Of a DNA stretch of 54,649 nucleotides, positions 25,465 to 33,946 are shown piece after piece. The notes beneath the pieces were generated by a model. The model was given only the letters and a program-made list of their open reading frames with translations, was not told where the DNA came from and made no database searches. How positions within the stretch are numbered: the stretch's first letter is position 1; each line of letters opens with the position of its first letter. This DNA is from an uncultured Bacteroidota bacterium (GTDB taxonomy: Bacteria > Bacteroidota > Bacteroidia > Chitinophagales > Chitinophagaceae): assembly GCA_903851465.1 (NCBI GenBank), contig CAINOI010000021.1, forward strand, positions 1 through 54,649. The letters run 5' to 3'. The position numbers were made by a program, and so were the translations under genes.

Positions 25465-26442
25465 ATGTGGTTAAATAATGTATTAGAAACCATTGGCAAT
25501 ACCCCAATCATCCGATTAAATAAAGTAAGTGAGGGCATTCCAGGAACTATCTTGGCTAAAGTGGACTATTTTAATCCAGGTAATTCTATCAAAGACAGGA
25601 TGGCTTTAAAAATGGTAGAAGTTGCTGAAGCAGAAGGCAAATTAAAACCTGGAGGCACCATTATTGAATGCACGAGTGGCAACACAGGCATGGGCTTAGC
25701 ATTAGCAGCAGTTGTAAAAGGCTATAAATGCATTTTCACCACCACTGATAAACAAAGTAAGGAGAAGATGGATATCCTTAGAGCAGTTGGCGCCGAAGTC
25801 ATTGTCTGCCCTACCAATGTAACACCTGAAGATCCAGCTAGTTATTATTCTGTAGCAAGAAAATTAGCAAGTGAAATCCCTAATTCCTACTTCTTTAATC
25901 AGTATGATAATTTGGCCAACAGACAGGCGCATTATGAAACTACAGGTCCAGAAATTTGGCGTCAAACTGAAGGGAAAATTACACACTTAGTTTGTACTGC
26001 AGGTACTGGTGGTACCATCACTGGAACAGCGAAATATTTAAAAGAACAGAATCCCGATATTCAAATTTGGGCAATCGATCCAATAGGGTCTTTGTTGACG
26101 CATTATTTTCAAACAGGTGAAGTAGATATGGCCTTTGTACAACCCTATATTGCAGAAGGTTTTGGGGAAGACTTTGTACCTGCTAATTACGATATGTCTG
26201 TGATTGACCATTTTGAACAAGTGGCAGATAAAGAAGGTGCTTTGATGACTAGAAGACTTGCAAAAGAAGAAGGTTTATTTTGTGGGTATAGTGCCGGAGG
26301 CTGTTTTCAAGGGTTAATACAATTAAAAGATAGATTGAAACCAACCGATGTGGTTGTGTGTATTTTTCATGATCACGGAAGCAGGTATGTCGGGAAAGTC
26401 TATAATGACGAGTGGATGAAATCAAAAGGATTCATAGACTAA
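25465..26442 (+). CDS. Cysteine synthase family PLP enzyme (CysK/CysM/cystathionine beta-synthase type)
   Basis: This is a 325-residue fold-type II PLP enzyme. K43 in NPGNSIKDRMA is the Schiff-base lysine, CTSGNTGMGLA at 69-79 binds the substrate carboxylate, and the glycine loop TAGTGGTITGT (about 172-182) holds the PLP phosphate. The short SAGGCFQG near the end fits CysK/CysM. There are no CBS domains. It probably makes cysteine from O-acetylserine and sulfide or is a cystathionine beta-synthase; the sequence does not decide. It lies 50 bases after plsX. Confidence 0.85.
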   Translation: MWLNNVLETIGNTPIIRLNKVSEGIPGTILAKVDYFNPGNSIKDRMALKMVEVAEAEGKLKPGGTIIECTSGNTGMGLALAAVVKGYKCIFTTTDKQSKEKMDILRAVGAEVIVCPTNVTPEDPASYYSVARKLASEIPNSYFFNQYDNLANRQAHYETTGPEIWRQTEGKITHLVCTAGTGGTITGTAKYLKEQNPDIQIWAIDPIGSLLTHYFQTGEVDMAFVQPYIAEGFGEDFVPANYDMSVIDHFEQVADKEGALMTRRLAKEEGLFCGYSAGGCFQGLIQLKDRLKPTDVVVCIFHDHGSRYVGKVYNDEWMKSKGFID

Positions 26443-26492
26443 ATTAGGATGGATTTAAAGGCATTGCTAACATCCATTTGCTTCATAAATTG

Positions 26493-26500
26493 TATATTTG
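26493..26500 (+). promoter_or_regulatory. Candidate -7 element of the fructose-bisphosphate aldolase gene
   Basis: TATATTTG fits TAnnTTTG and lies 18 bases before the ATG at 26519. A TTTG (26477-26480) lies only 12 bases upstream, not the ideal 19. Confidence 0.4.
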
Positions 26501-26518
26501 TCCTTCAATAATTAAACA

Positions 26519-27586
26519 ATGAATAAGTACAGATCTGGGGTTTTATACGGTAAAGAATTAGAAGCATTATACAACGATGCTAAGACCAATAATTTTGCAA
26601 TTCCAGCAGTGAATACAACTGGTACAGATACGATTAATGCAGCAATTGAAACAGCAGCAAAAGTAAAGTCCCCAATTATCATTCAGTTCTCTAATGGAGG
26701 TGCACAATTCATTGCAGGTAAGGGTATGCCAAATGACAATTTACAAGCCAATATTCAAGGTGCTATAGCAGGCGCTTTGCATGTGCACCAGGTTGCCAAG
26801 TTCTATGATGTGCCTGTCGTTTTACATACAGACCACGCTTCTAAAAAATGGTTGCCATGGATAAGTGCCTTAATTGACGAGAGTGAAAAATACCATAAAA
26901 TACATGGACAACCTTTGTTCAGTTCTCATATGTTGGATTTATCAGAAGAGCCAATCGAAGAGAATATTCAAACCTCTGTTGAATTCTTTAAACGCATGGC
27001 ACCATTAGGCATGGGCATTGAAATTGAATTAGGTGTAACAGGTGGTGAAGAAGATGGCGTTGATAACAGCGGAATTGAAAATGATAAATTATATACTCAA
27101 CCAGCACATGTTGCTTACGCTTATACTGAATTAGGAAAAGTGGGCAACTTATTTACAGTTGCTGCTGCTTTTGGAAATGTACACGGCGTATACAGTCCAG
27201 GTAATGTGGAATTAAAGCCTGAAATTTTACACAATAGTCAGTTACATATTGAAGAGACATTAGGTACAGCACCTAAACCAGTTTATTTTGTATTCCATGG
27301 TGGTTCTGGCTCTCCTCAAAATCAAATTAGAGAAGCCATTGGATATGGTGCAATTAAAATGAATTTAGATACCGATTTACAATGGGCTTTCTGGGAAGGT
27401 GTTCTTGGCTACTACAAAAAGAATGAAGCATATCTTCAAACTCAATTGGGAAATCCTGAGGGTGCAGATAAGCCAAATAAAAAATATTATGATCCTAGAG
27501 TTTGGTTAAGAAAAGGCGAAGAGTCTTTTATCAAACGTTTAGAGCAATCTTTTGACGACTTAAATTGTATCAATAGAAACGTTTAA
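26519..27586 (+). CDS. fbaA: Class II fructose-bisphosphate aldolase
   Basis: This 355-residue protein matches class IIA aldolases in length. D105 and H106 in LHTDHASKKWL are an active-site Asp and zinc ligand. GIEIELGVTGGEEDGVDN carries a further zinc-site Glu, and VFHGGSGSP is the phosphate-binding loop. It interconverts fructose-1,6-bisphosphate and two triose phosphates in the cytoplasm. accD starts 10 bases later, so they may be cotranscribed. The gene is preceded by a promoter-like TATATTTG. Confidence 0.95.
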   Translation: MNKYRSGVLYGKELEALYNDAKTNNFAIPAVNTTGTDTINAAIETAAKVKSPIIIQFSNGGAQFIAGKGMPNDNLQANIQGAIAGALHVHQVAKFYDVPVVLHTDHASKKWLPWISALIDESEKYHKIHGQPLFSSHMLDLSEEPIEENIQTSVEFFKRMAPLGMGIEIELGVTGGEEDGVDNSGIENDKLYTQPAHVAYAYTELGKVGNLFTVAAAFGNVHGVYSPGNVELKPEILHNSQLHIEETLGTAPKPVYFVFHGGSGSPQNQIREAIGYGAIKMNLDTDLQWAFWEGVLGYYKKNEAYLQTQLGNPEGADKPNKKYYDPRVWLRKGEESFIKRLEQSFDDLNCINRNV

Positions 27587-27596
27587 ATAAGTTCCT

Positions 27597-28517
27597 ATGC
27601 GTGAAAAAGTAGAAGATATTGAAGTCAACCTTACTGGAGAAGAATTGAACCACTCTGATGCAGCGGATAAATCAAGATGGTTTAAAAGAATTCGAAAAGG
27701 AATTAGCACTTCAACAGCAGATAAAAAAGAAACACCTGAAGGCTTGTGGTCAAAGTGCCCAAGTTGTAATCATATTTGTACTAGTGCTGAATTAAAGGAA
27801 AACTTATACATCTGTGACAAATGTAATTATCACCACCGTATTGGTAGTGACGAATATTTTGCCATTTTATTCGACAACCAAGATTTTACTGTGTTGTTTG
27901 ATGAAATCAAAAGTAAGGATGCCCTTAATTTTACCGATCTTAAGAATTACCAAAAGCGTTTAGATGAGATTCATGCTAAAACAGATTTGAAGGATTCAAT
28001 GCGTGTAGGTGTTGGTAAAATGAATGGCGAAGGATACGTAGTTGCTTGTATGGATTTCGAATTCATTGGTGGATCATTAGGCAGTGTGATGGGAGAGAAA
28101 TTCAGTCGTGCGGTAGACTATTGTATTCAACATAGACTGCCCTTCTTAGTGATTAGCAAAAGCGGTGGCGCTCGTATGATGGAAAGTGCCTTTAGCTTAA
28201 TGCAATTGGCAAAAACAAGTGGAAAATTATCTCAATTAAGTGATGCTAAATTGCCATTCATTTCATTACTAACAGACCCAACATTTGGTGGTATCTCTGC
28301 CAGCTTTGGAATGTTAGGTGATCTAAATATTGCAGAACCAGGTGCATTGATTGGTTTTGCTGGTCCTAGGGTCATTAAAGAAACCATCAAGAAAGATTTA
28401 CCTCCTGGTTTCCAACGTTCTGAGTTCTTATTAGAACATGGATTCCTTGATTTTATAGTGGATAGAAAAGAACTGAAGCAGAAATTATCAGAAGTTGCTT
28501 TTATGTTTAGAAGCTAA
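27597..28517 (+). CDS. accD: Acetyl-CoA carboxylase carboxyltransferase subunit beta
   Basis: This is a 306-residue protein. A zinc ribbon with C54, C57, C73 and C76 ([15 protein letters not shown]) precedes the crotonase-fold carboxyltransferase domain. The latter contains [32 protein letters not shown] and [15 protein letters not shown]. With AccA it moves the carboxyl group from biotin to acetyl-CoA, giving malonyl-CoA for fatty acids. The gene follows fba by 10 bases. accA and accB/C are not in the window. A terminator hairpin follows 25 bases later. Confidence 0.95.
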   Translation: MREKVEDIEVNLTGEELNHSDAADKSRWFKRIRKGISTSTADKKETPEGLWSKCPSCNHICTSAELKENLYICDKCNYHHRIGSDEYFAILFDNQDFTVLFDEIKSKDALNFTDLKNYQKRLDEIHAKTDLKDSMRVGVGKMNGEGYVVACMDFEFIGGSLGSVMGEKFSRAVDYCIQHRLPFLVISKSGGARMMESAFSLMQLAKTSGKLSQLSDAKLPFISLLTDPTFGGISASFGMLGDLNIAEPGALIGFAGPRVIKETIKKDLPPGFQRSEFLLEHGFLDFIVDRKELKQKLSEVAFMFRS

Positions 28518-28532
28518 TCCCTATTTTTAGCT

Positions 28533-28540
28533 TATTTTTG
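28533..28540 (+). promoter_or_regulatory. Candidate -7 element upstream of smpB
   Basis: TATTTTTG matches TAnnTTTG and would give a start near 28546, inside the hairpin. No TTTG at ideal -33 spacing. It would supply smpB downstream of the accD terminator. Confidence 0.35.
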
Positions 28541-28542
28541 TT

Positions 28543-28577
28543 TCCCGGTAACACCTTGTTGATACCGGGATTTTTTT
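28543..28577 (+). terminator. Terminator hairpin whose T-tract abuts the smpB start codon
   Basis: TCCCGGTA (28543-28550) / TACCGGGA (28563-28570) with a 12-base loop is followed by seven T and then directly the smpB ATG. It probably ends the accD transcript, but no gap is left for a conventional smpB leader. Confidence 0.8.
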
Positions 28578-29036
28578 ATGGCGAAAGCACCTAAGTCAAT
28601 AGAATTAAACAATAGGCAGGCCTATTTCAACTACCAGATAGAAGATAAATATGTGGCGGGCATTGTATTGATGGGTACCGAAGTCAAGTCAATTCGTGCT
28701 GGGAAAGTAAGCTTCAATGATTCCTTCTGCTTTTTTGATAAAGGTGAGCTATGGGTAAGGTCTTTATTCATCAATGCCTACTCTCATGGGAATAAGAATA
28801 ACCATATCGAAGTACATGATCGAAAATTGTTGTTGACTGCAAGAGAGCTAAAAAAGATTGAGGCTCAAACCAAAGAAAAAGGATTTACTATTGTCCCGCT
28901 TCGTATCTTTTTTAACGACAAGCATTATGCTAAAATGGAAATTGGCATTGGCCGTGGTAAAAAAGAATACGACAAACGCGAAACCATCAAGAACCGCGAC
29001 ATCGACAAAGACATCAAGCGCATCCTTGCTAAATAA
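28578..29036 (+). CDS. smpB: SsrA-binding protein SmpB
   Basis: This 152-residue protein has the SmpB features NRQAYFNYQIEDKYVAGIVL, GTEVKSIRAGK and the YSHGNKNNHIEVHDRKLLL segment. The C-terminal tail contains RGKKEYDKRE and is rich in basic residues, as needed for tmRNA and decoding-centre contact. It delivers tmRNA to stalled ribosomes in trans-translation. The start is the first ATG and gives the normal length. The ATG follows directly on the T-tract of a terminator, so the promoter must lie inside or just upstream of that hairpin, or readthrough is used. The ssrA gene is not in the window. Confidence 0.95.
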   Translation: MAKAPKSIELNNRQAYFNYQIEDKYVAGIVLMGTEVKSIRAGKVSFNDSFCFFDKGELWVRSLFINAYSHGNKNNHIEVHDRKLLLTARELKKIEAQTKEKGFTIVPLRIFFNDKHYAKMEIGIGRGKKEYDKRETIKNRDIDKDIKRILAK

Positions 29037-29051
29037 TCATTTGTATTATTA

Positions 29052-29112
29052 AATTAGAATAAATACCTATCCCTAAGCTCTCGCTCGCTACGAAATAGTA
29101 TTTATTCTAATT
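29052..29112. repeat. 15-bp perfect inverted repeat, 31-base GC-richer centre
   Basis: AATTAGAATAAATAC (29052-29066) and GTATTTATTCTAATT (29098-29112) are perfect inverted copies around 31 bases containing AAGCTCTCGCTCGCTACG. It lies 15 bases after smpB and 2 bases from the 3' end of the convergent gene. It may act as a bidirectional terminator or transcript stabiliser, but it lacks GC-rich arms. Confidence 0.8.
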
Positions 29113-29114
29113 AC

Positions 29115-29531
29115 TTAGATATACTTTCCTGTATCTTCTTTCTTGAATTCTATCTGCTCCTTTAAAGATGCAGCATCTGGACGATGTGTTGTCGCATAAG
29201 CGGCAATCAACAAGACAATTAAAATGCATACCGCACCAATTAGTTCTTTAGGCTCCAACCAATACCCTATTACTTGATTGAGTTTGGCATGTTGAGGCGC
29301 ACTTAATTCATATCTAATGTCAATTCTTGAACCCACTTTAGATTGATAGATGGATGGATCTAATACCACTTGATATTGCTTACCTGATTCTTGAAATACA
29401 GCTACAACATTCCCTGATTTAGCCTCAATCAATGCAGGCGTAATATCACTATCAAAATAGTCAGGTGTTCTACTAAATGGCAAGTAGCACATAAAGCATG
29501 CAATGAATAATATGAGGACTGATTTGATCAA
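29115..29531 (-). CDS. Small membrane protein, unknown (DUF3592-like topology)
   Basis: This 138-residue protein has one hydrophobic segment at 4-20 and a second at about 93-113, with a soluble beta-rich loop of about 70 residues between. The loop contains GNVVAVFQESGKQYQVVLDP and VGSRIDIRYEL, which resembles DUF3592 proteins. The C-terminal 25 residues are charged and would be cytoplasmic. The function is unknown. It lies downstream of smc, separated from it by a terminator. Confidence 0.6.
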   Translation of the reverse strand: MIKSVLILFIACFMCYLPFSRTPDYFDSDITPALIEAKSGNVVAVFQESGKQYQVVLDPSIYQSKVGSRIDIRYELSAPQHAKLNQVIGYWLEPKELIGAVCILIVLLIAAYATTHRPDAASLKEQIEFKKEDTGKYI

Positions 29532-29564
29532 TTGTAGTGCATTAAAATACTTTGGTTCTTTAAA

Positions 29565-29602
29565 ATTAAAAAGCGCCCCCGAAATTGCTAACGAGGACGC
29601 TT
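29565..29602 (-). terminator. Rho-independent terminator of smc
   Basis: On the minus strand AAGCGTCCTCG and CGGGGGCGCTT pair with two mismatches and are followed by TTTTTAA. It lies 34 bases after the smc stop. Confidence 0.7.
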
Positions 29603-29635
29603 AAAGCTATATGATTTGCATTACTGCAGTTGGAA

Positions 29636-32600
29636 TTATGCTGTTAAGCTCCTGAAATCTACAGGAACAAGTTTACTTACCCCAGGCTCTTGCATGGTCA
29701 CACCATAAATCACATCCACTGCACTCATTGTTTGCTTATTGTGGGTTACAATAATGAACTGAGAGTTATCAGAGAACTTCTGAATCATTTGTGTGAACTT
29801 ACCTACATTGGCATCATCCAATGGTGCATCCACCTCATCCAAGATACAGAACGGTGCTGGCTTAATTAAGTATATCGCAAACAACATGGCTGTTGCTGTC
29901 AATGTACGTTCTCCTCCACTCAACTGTGTGATAGAAGATGGACGCTTACCTTTAGGCTTCGCCACAATCTCCACAGCAGTTTCAGAAAGGTTCGTTGGAT
30001 CTACTAATATTAAGTCACAAGAATCTTCTTCGGTAAACAAGGCTTTGAATACTTTTTGGAAGTTCTCTCTAGCAGTATTGTATGTTTCTAAGAACGCTTG
30101 ATTGGCAGTTGCTTCTACTTCTTGTATTGTCAATAACAAACTCTCCTTCGCTGTTACTAAGTCATTCTTTTGCTCTAATATAAAATCATAACGTTTTTTC
30201 ATTTCGGTGTAAGCCTCTATCGCTGTAGGATTCACTTCACCCATATTCTCTAAACGCTTCTTCATTTTTTCAACATCAGCTTGAAGTTCTTCTAATGTAG
30301 ATTCAGTTTGTCTTCCAAGATCTAAAATCTCTTCTAATTCTACTTTGAACTCCACACTTAATCTTTCCTTTGTTCCAGCCAATTGAAGTTTTAAGTTATT
30401 TAATTTATCCTTGATCTCATTAATCAACTGATCCATTAATTCCTTAGACTTCACCTGATGTCTTAAAGTACTTTCTTTTTCTTGTAAAGCCGTTCTTAAA
30501 GTATAGTAGGCTTGATCGGCCTCGTTTAATTTTAATTCTTCTGCTTCTTTATTTCTCAATAGCTCAACCAAGGCTGTTTCAATGGTTGCTAATTCAGTAT
30601 TGCTTTCTACAATTGCAGAAGAGGCTTCTGTCAATTGAGCAGTATTGGATTGTATTTGCGTATGCAAGTCATTCAATTGATTATCCTTGAAGATCACTTC
30701 TTGTTGTAGGGCTTCAATTTTACTTTGCTGCTTCGTTAACTGTAAATTCATTTCATTGAATTCACCAGATGCTAAATGATAAGCTTGCTCTGCAGCTTGG
30801 TAGGCCAATTCGATATCTCCCAATTGCGCTTGAGTTGTTTGCAATGAAGCATTCAATTCTGTCAATTGTGTCCTTGTATCTCCAATTAAAGCATGCTCCT
30901 GTTCAATTTTCTCTGCCAATTCTGCCAACTTAGCCACTGCAGCCACTTGTGCAGATTGTAAGTTTTCTAATCTATTCTTATTCGCAAATACATCGTTGAT
31001 TAAACGATTGACAGTTTGTTCTGTAGTTCTTATCTCTTGTTCTTTCAACAATTCATTGAACTGTAAAACAGACTCGTGCTTCACCTGTATTTGTGCTTTC
31101 AATTCATTCACAACAGTTTCTTGTGATTGAATATCTTCCAATAATTTTTCTAAATTCTTAGCACGTCCGATTTTCTTTCCTTCAAACAATCCAACGCTTC
31201 CTCCAGTTAAAGTATACTTACCTTTTACATATTTACCAGTCTTCTCCAAAATGATGCCAGATGAAACTGCTTCTATAGCTGCTTCATTTTCTGCAATAAA
31301 TACATTCCCTAGTAAATGATTCGCTAAGGCTGCATATTTAGAATCAATCTCAATCACAGATAATGCGGCAATGGTATTAGATGGAGCAACTTCTGCTTTG
31401 GCACCATTTAGTTGATCTAATAAAAAGAAATTAGCCTTGCCTTTTTTGTTTTCATCTAATAATTGAACCGCTTGCATCCCTTCCTTTAAATCATTCACTA
31501 CGTAATAATTTAAATAAGGTTCTAGTACATTTTCAACTGCAGTACGGTATGCTTCTTTAACATACAAAATATCAGAAAGAATTGGCGCATTGTGGTTCCA
31601 ACCTGTATTCTTATGTAAGAATTTAACGCTCTCTGGATATCCATCCATTGAGTCTACTAAACTTTTTAATAGATCGTATTCGTTTTTCTTAGCGTCTAAA
31701 ATCCTTGCTTGTTCTGCTAATTTAGTTCTTAATAGTTCTAAAGCTTCTTGCGTTTCAAAAATGCTTGCTTTAGCTGTTTCATTCTGCGCTTGTAAGTCCG
31801 CTAAATGCGCTTTACTTGCAGATAATTCAGCTTCTTTAGTGGCCAATTGTGTTGTCAGTTCAGCCACTTGTTCTGCTCTATGCAATTGCTCCTCATCTAA
31901 TTGATGTTGGCTTCTTTGTATATTTTGAATCGAAGTGTCTGATACGGCCACCTTCTTCTCTGCCTCAAATTGACTTCTTTGAATTTGACCAAACTGTTGA
32001 CGCAATCCGTCCAACACACCACGTTGGTCATCAAATTGTGCACGCTTATTGGTTAATTCAACATGTGATTGGTCTACCCTATTTTTGAAATCATTGTAAA
32101 TTTTTTCTTCATCAATCACTTGCAATTTGGTATACTCTATAGAATCTCCAATTGTTTTTAATTGACCTTCTGCGCGCTCTAAGAATTCTTGTAATCCTTT
32201 TTCTTTATCGTTTAAATAATTTAAACGTTGCGCTGCTAAACTTTTATCGTTCTCTTTGGTTCTTAAATGCTGCAACATTTCATTGAACTCTTGTTGCATA
32301 CTTTGTAAACCCTTTTCTTTCTCAATGAATACCACTCTTTCTTGCTCAAGTGCAGCTTCTTCCAAAGCAATCGTCGCTTCTAATTGAAACTTCTTATCTG
32401 TTTCGGTTTCTTGTTGTTCTGTTAATTCCTTATAAGTTAAATTGAAGCCTTCCAAAGAAGCAATCGCTAATTCAATGGCAGTTTCCTTATAATCTTTTTT
32501 AATTTCAAAATATTTCTCTGCTTTCTTCGCTTGATTCTCTAAAGTCTTTAATTGGTTGTTGATTTCAAACAATAAATCCTCGATACGAGATAAATCTTGT

Positions 32601-33154
32601 TCCGTTGCATCTAATTTATTCTTCGCTTCTTTTTTTCTTGTTTTGTAGATGGTGATCCCGGCAGCTTGTTCTAACATTTTACGACGACTATTATCCTTAT
32701 CCTTGATAATATCATCCACCATGCCTAATTCAATAATCGCATAACTGTCTGTGCTCACCCCAGTGTCCATGAATAAATTATGGATGTCTTTTAAACGACA
32801 AGACACATCATTTAAACGATATTCACTTTCGCCATTTTTGTAGTAACGACGCGTCACCGTGATGGTGCTAAATTCTGTTGGTAATAAATTCTTTGTATTC
32901 TCGAAAGTCAAACTCACTTCCGCCATGCTACTTGCATTTCTAGTTTTAGACCCATTGAAAACCAATGAATCTAAATTCTCGGATCTAAGTGCAGAAATCT
33001 TAGATTCCCCTATCACCCATCTAATACTATCAATAATATTACTCTTACCACAACCATTGGGTCCGATGATACCAGTTATACCCTCGTCAAAACTGACAAC
33101 AGTTTTATCAGCAAAACTCTTGAACCCCTTGATTTCTAATGACTTTAATCTCAC
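29636..33154 (-). CDS. smc: Chromosome segregation protein SMC
   Basis: This 1172-residue SMC protein starts at GTG (33154) with MRLKSLEIKGFKSFADKTVV, the family N-terminus. The order is: Walker A GPNGCGKSN at 31-39, a long coiled coil (about 160-500), a hinge around 510-660 (MDGYPESVKFLHKN to LTGGSVGLFEGKK), a second coiled coil, then the ABC signature LSGGERT at 1078-1084 and Walker B FCILDEVDAP at 1102-1111. It organises and condenses the chromosome with ScpA and ScpB, which are not in the window. Full length. It is followed by a terminator. Confidence 0.96.
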   Translation of the reverse strand: MRLKSLEIKGFKSFADKTVVSFDEGITGIIGPNGCGKSNIIDSIRWVIGESKISALRSENLDSLVFNGSKTRNASSMAEVSLTFENTKNLLPTEFSTITVTRRYYKNGESEYRLNDVSCRLKDIHNLFMDTGVSTDSYAIIELGMVDDIIKDKDNSRRKMLEQAAGITIYKTRKKEAKNKLDATEQDLSRIEDLLFEINNQLKTLENQAKKAEKYFEIKKDYKETAIELAIASLEGFNLTYKELTEQQETETDKKFQLEATIALEEAALEQERVVFIEKEKGLQSMQQEFNEMLQHLRTKENDKSLAAQRLNYLNDKEKGLQEFLERAEGQLKTIGDSIEYTKLQVIDEEKIYNDFKNRVDQSHVELTNKRAQFDDQRGVLDGLRQQFGQIQRSQFEAEKKVAVSDTSIQNIQRSQHQLDEEQLHRAEQVAELTTQLATKEAELSASKAHLADLQAQNETAKASIFETQEALELLRTKLAEQARILDAKKNEYDLLKSLVDSMDGYPESVKFLHKNTGWNHNAPILSDILYVKEAYRTAVENVLEPYLNYYVVNDLKEGMQAVQLLDENKKGKANFFLLDQLNGAKAEVAPSNTIAALSVIEIDSKYAALANHLLGNVFIAENEAAIEAVSSGIILEKTGKYVKGKYTLTGGSVGLFEGKKIGRAKNLEKLLEDIQSQETVVNELKAQIQVKHESVLQFNELLKEQEIRTTEQTVNRLINDVFANKNRLENLQSAQVAAVAKLAELAEKIEQEHALIGDTRTQLTELNASLQTTQAQLGDIELAYQAAEQAYHLASGEFNEMNLQLTKQQSKIEALQQEVIFKDNQLNDLHTQIQSNTAQLTEASSAIVESNTELATIETALVELLRNKEAEELKLNEADQAYYTLRTALQEKESTLRHQVKSKELMDQLINEIKDKLNNLKLQLAGTKERLSVEFKVELEEILDLGRQTESTLEELQADVEKMKKRLENMGEVNPTAIEAYTEMKKRYDFILEQKNDLVTAKESLLLTIQEVEATANQAFLETYNTARENFQKVFKALFTEEDSCDLILVDPTNLSETAVEIVAKPKGKRPSSITQLSGGERTLTATAMLFAIYLIKPAPFCILDEVDAPLDDANVGKFTQMIQKFSDNSQFIIVTHNKQTMSAVDVIYGVTMQEPGVSKLVPVDFRSLTA

Positions 33155-33247
33155 TTTTGTAACGCTTTAAATTGTCTGCGAACATAAGAAAAATCAGTCA
33201 AAAAGACAAGGGAAATGGGGGTTTTTAGATTGAAATGTGGACAAAAT

Positions 33248-33922
33248 CTACCCCTTTTCAACAAGGCGGCCTCCCTCTGTCGTCAAGGTACGGGATGGGA
33301 ACTTATTTACAACCATATAATCATGGGTCGCCATGATAATGGCAGTGCCGTCCTCTTTGGCAATTTGGAACAATAATTGCATGATTTCATCGCTGGTTTC
33401 AGGGTCTAAACTACCTGTTGGCTCGTCTGCAAGGATCAATTTTGGGGAGTTTAACATAGCTCGTGCAATATCAACCCTTTGCTGCTCCCCTCCACTCATT
33501 TCGTAAGTCATTTTAAAGCCCTTATTTTGAAGACCTACTTTATTTAAAACATCATCTATTTTTTGTTGAATCAACTGCTCATCCTGCCAGCCAGTGGCTT
33601 TTAGTACAAAGCTTAAATTTTCGTTTACATTTCGATCTGACAACAATTGAAAATCTTGAAAAACCACCCCTAAATTTCTTCTTAAAAAAGGTAATTTTTT
33701 CCAATCCATCTCTTTTAAATTAAACCCAACAACATGTCCTACACCTTCCGTCAAAGTTAATTCACCGTATAGGGTTTTCAACAAGCTACTTTTACCTGTA
33801 CCAGTTTTTCCTACTAAGTAAACAAATTCACCTTTTTGGACATTTAAGTTGACATCTTGTAAAATAAGGCTGCCACTTTGGTAAATATTTGCATGTTCAA
33901 TTTGTACAACAATTTCACTCAT
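33248..33922 (-). CDS. ftsE: Cell division ATP-binding protein FtsE
   Basis: This 224-residue ABC ATPase has Walker A GKTGTGKSS at 38-46, the Q-loop VFQDFQLLSDRNVNEN, signature MSGGEQQR at about 143-150 and Walker B LILADEPTGSLD, followed by an ATHDYMVV switch. The FLRRNLGVVFQDFQLL stretch is typical of FtsE rather than LolD. FtsE works with the membrane protein FtsX to activate cell-wall hydrolases at the septum. ftsX is not adjacent, which is common in Bacteroidota. The gene follows purM by 24 bases. Confidence 0.82.
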   Translation of the reverse strand: MSEIVVQIEHANIYQSGSLILQDVNLNVQKGEFVYLVGKTGTGKSSLLKTLYGELTLTEGVGHVVGFNLKEMDWKKLPFLRRNLGVVFQDFQLLSDRNVNENLSFVLKATGWQDEQLIQQKIDDVLNKVGLQNKGFKMTYEMSGGEQQRVDIARAMLNSPKLILADEPTGSLDPETSDEIMQLLFQIAKEDGTAIIMATHDYMVVNKFPSRTLTTEGGRLVEKG

Positions 33923-33946
33923 AGGTTTCGTGTTAATAGATTAAAA

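Noticed and set aside
31590..31904. 104-residue plus-strand ORF inside smc
   Set aside because: It is antisense to the smc coiled coil and shows the Cys/Ser-rich bias of a reverse-complement coiled coil.
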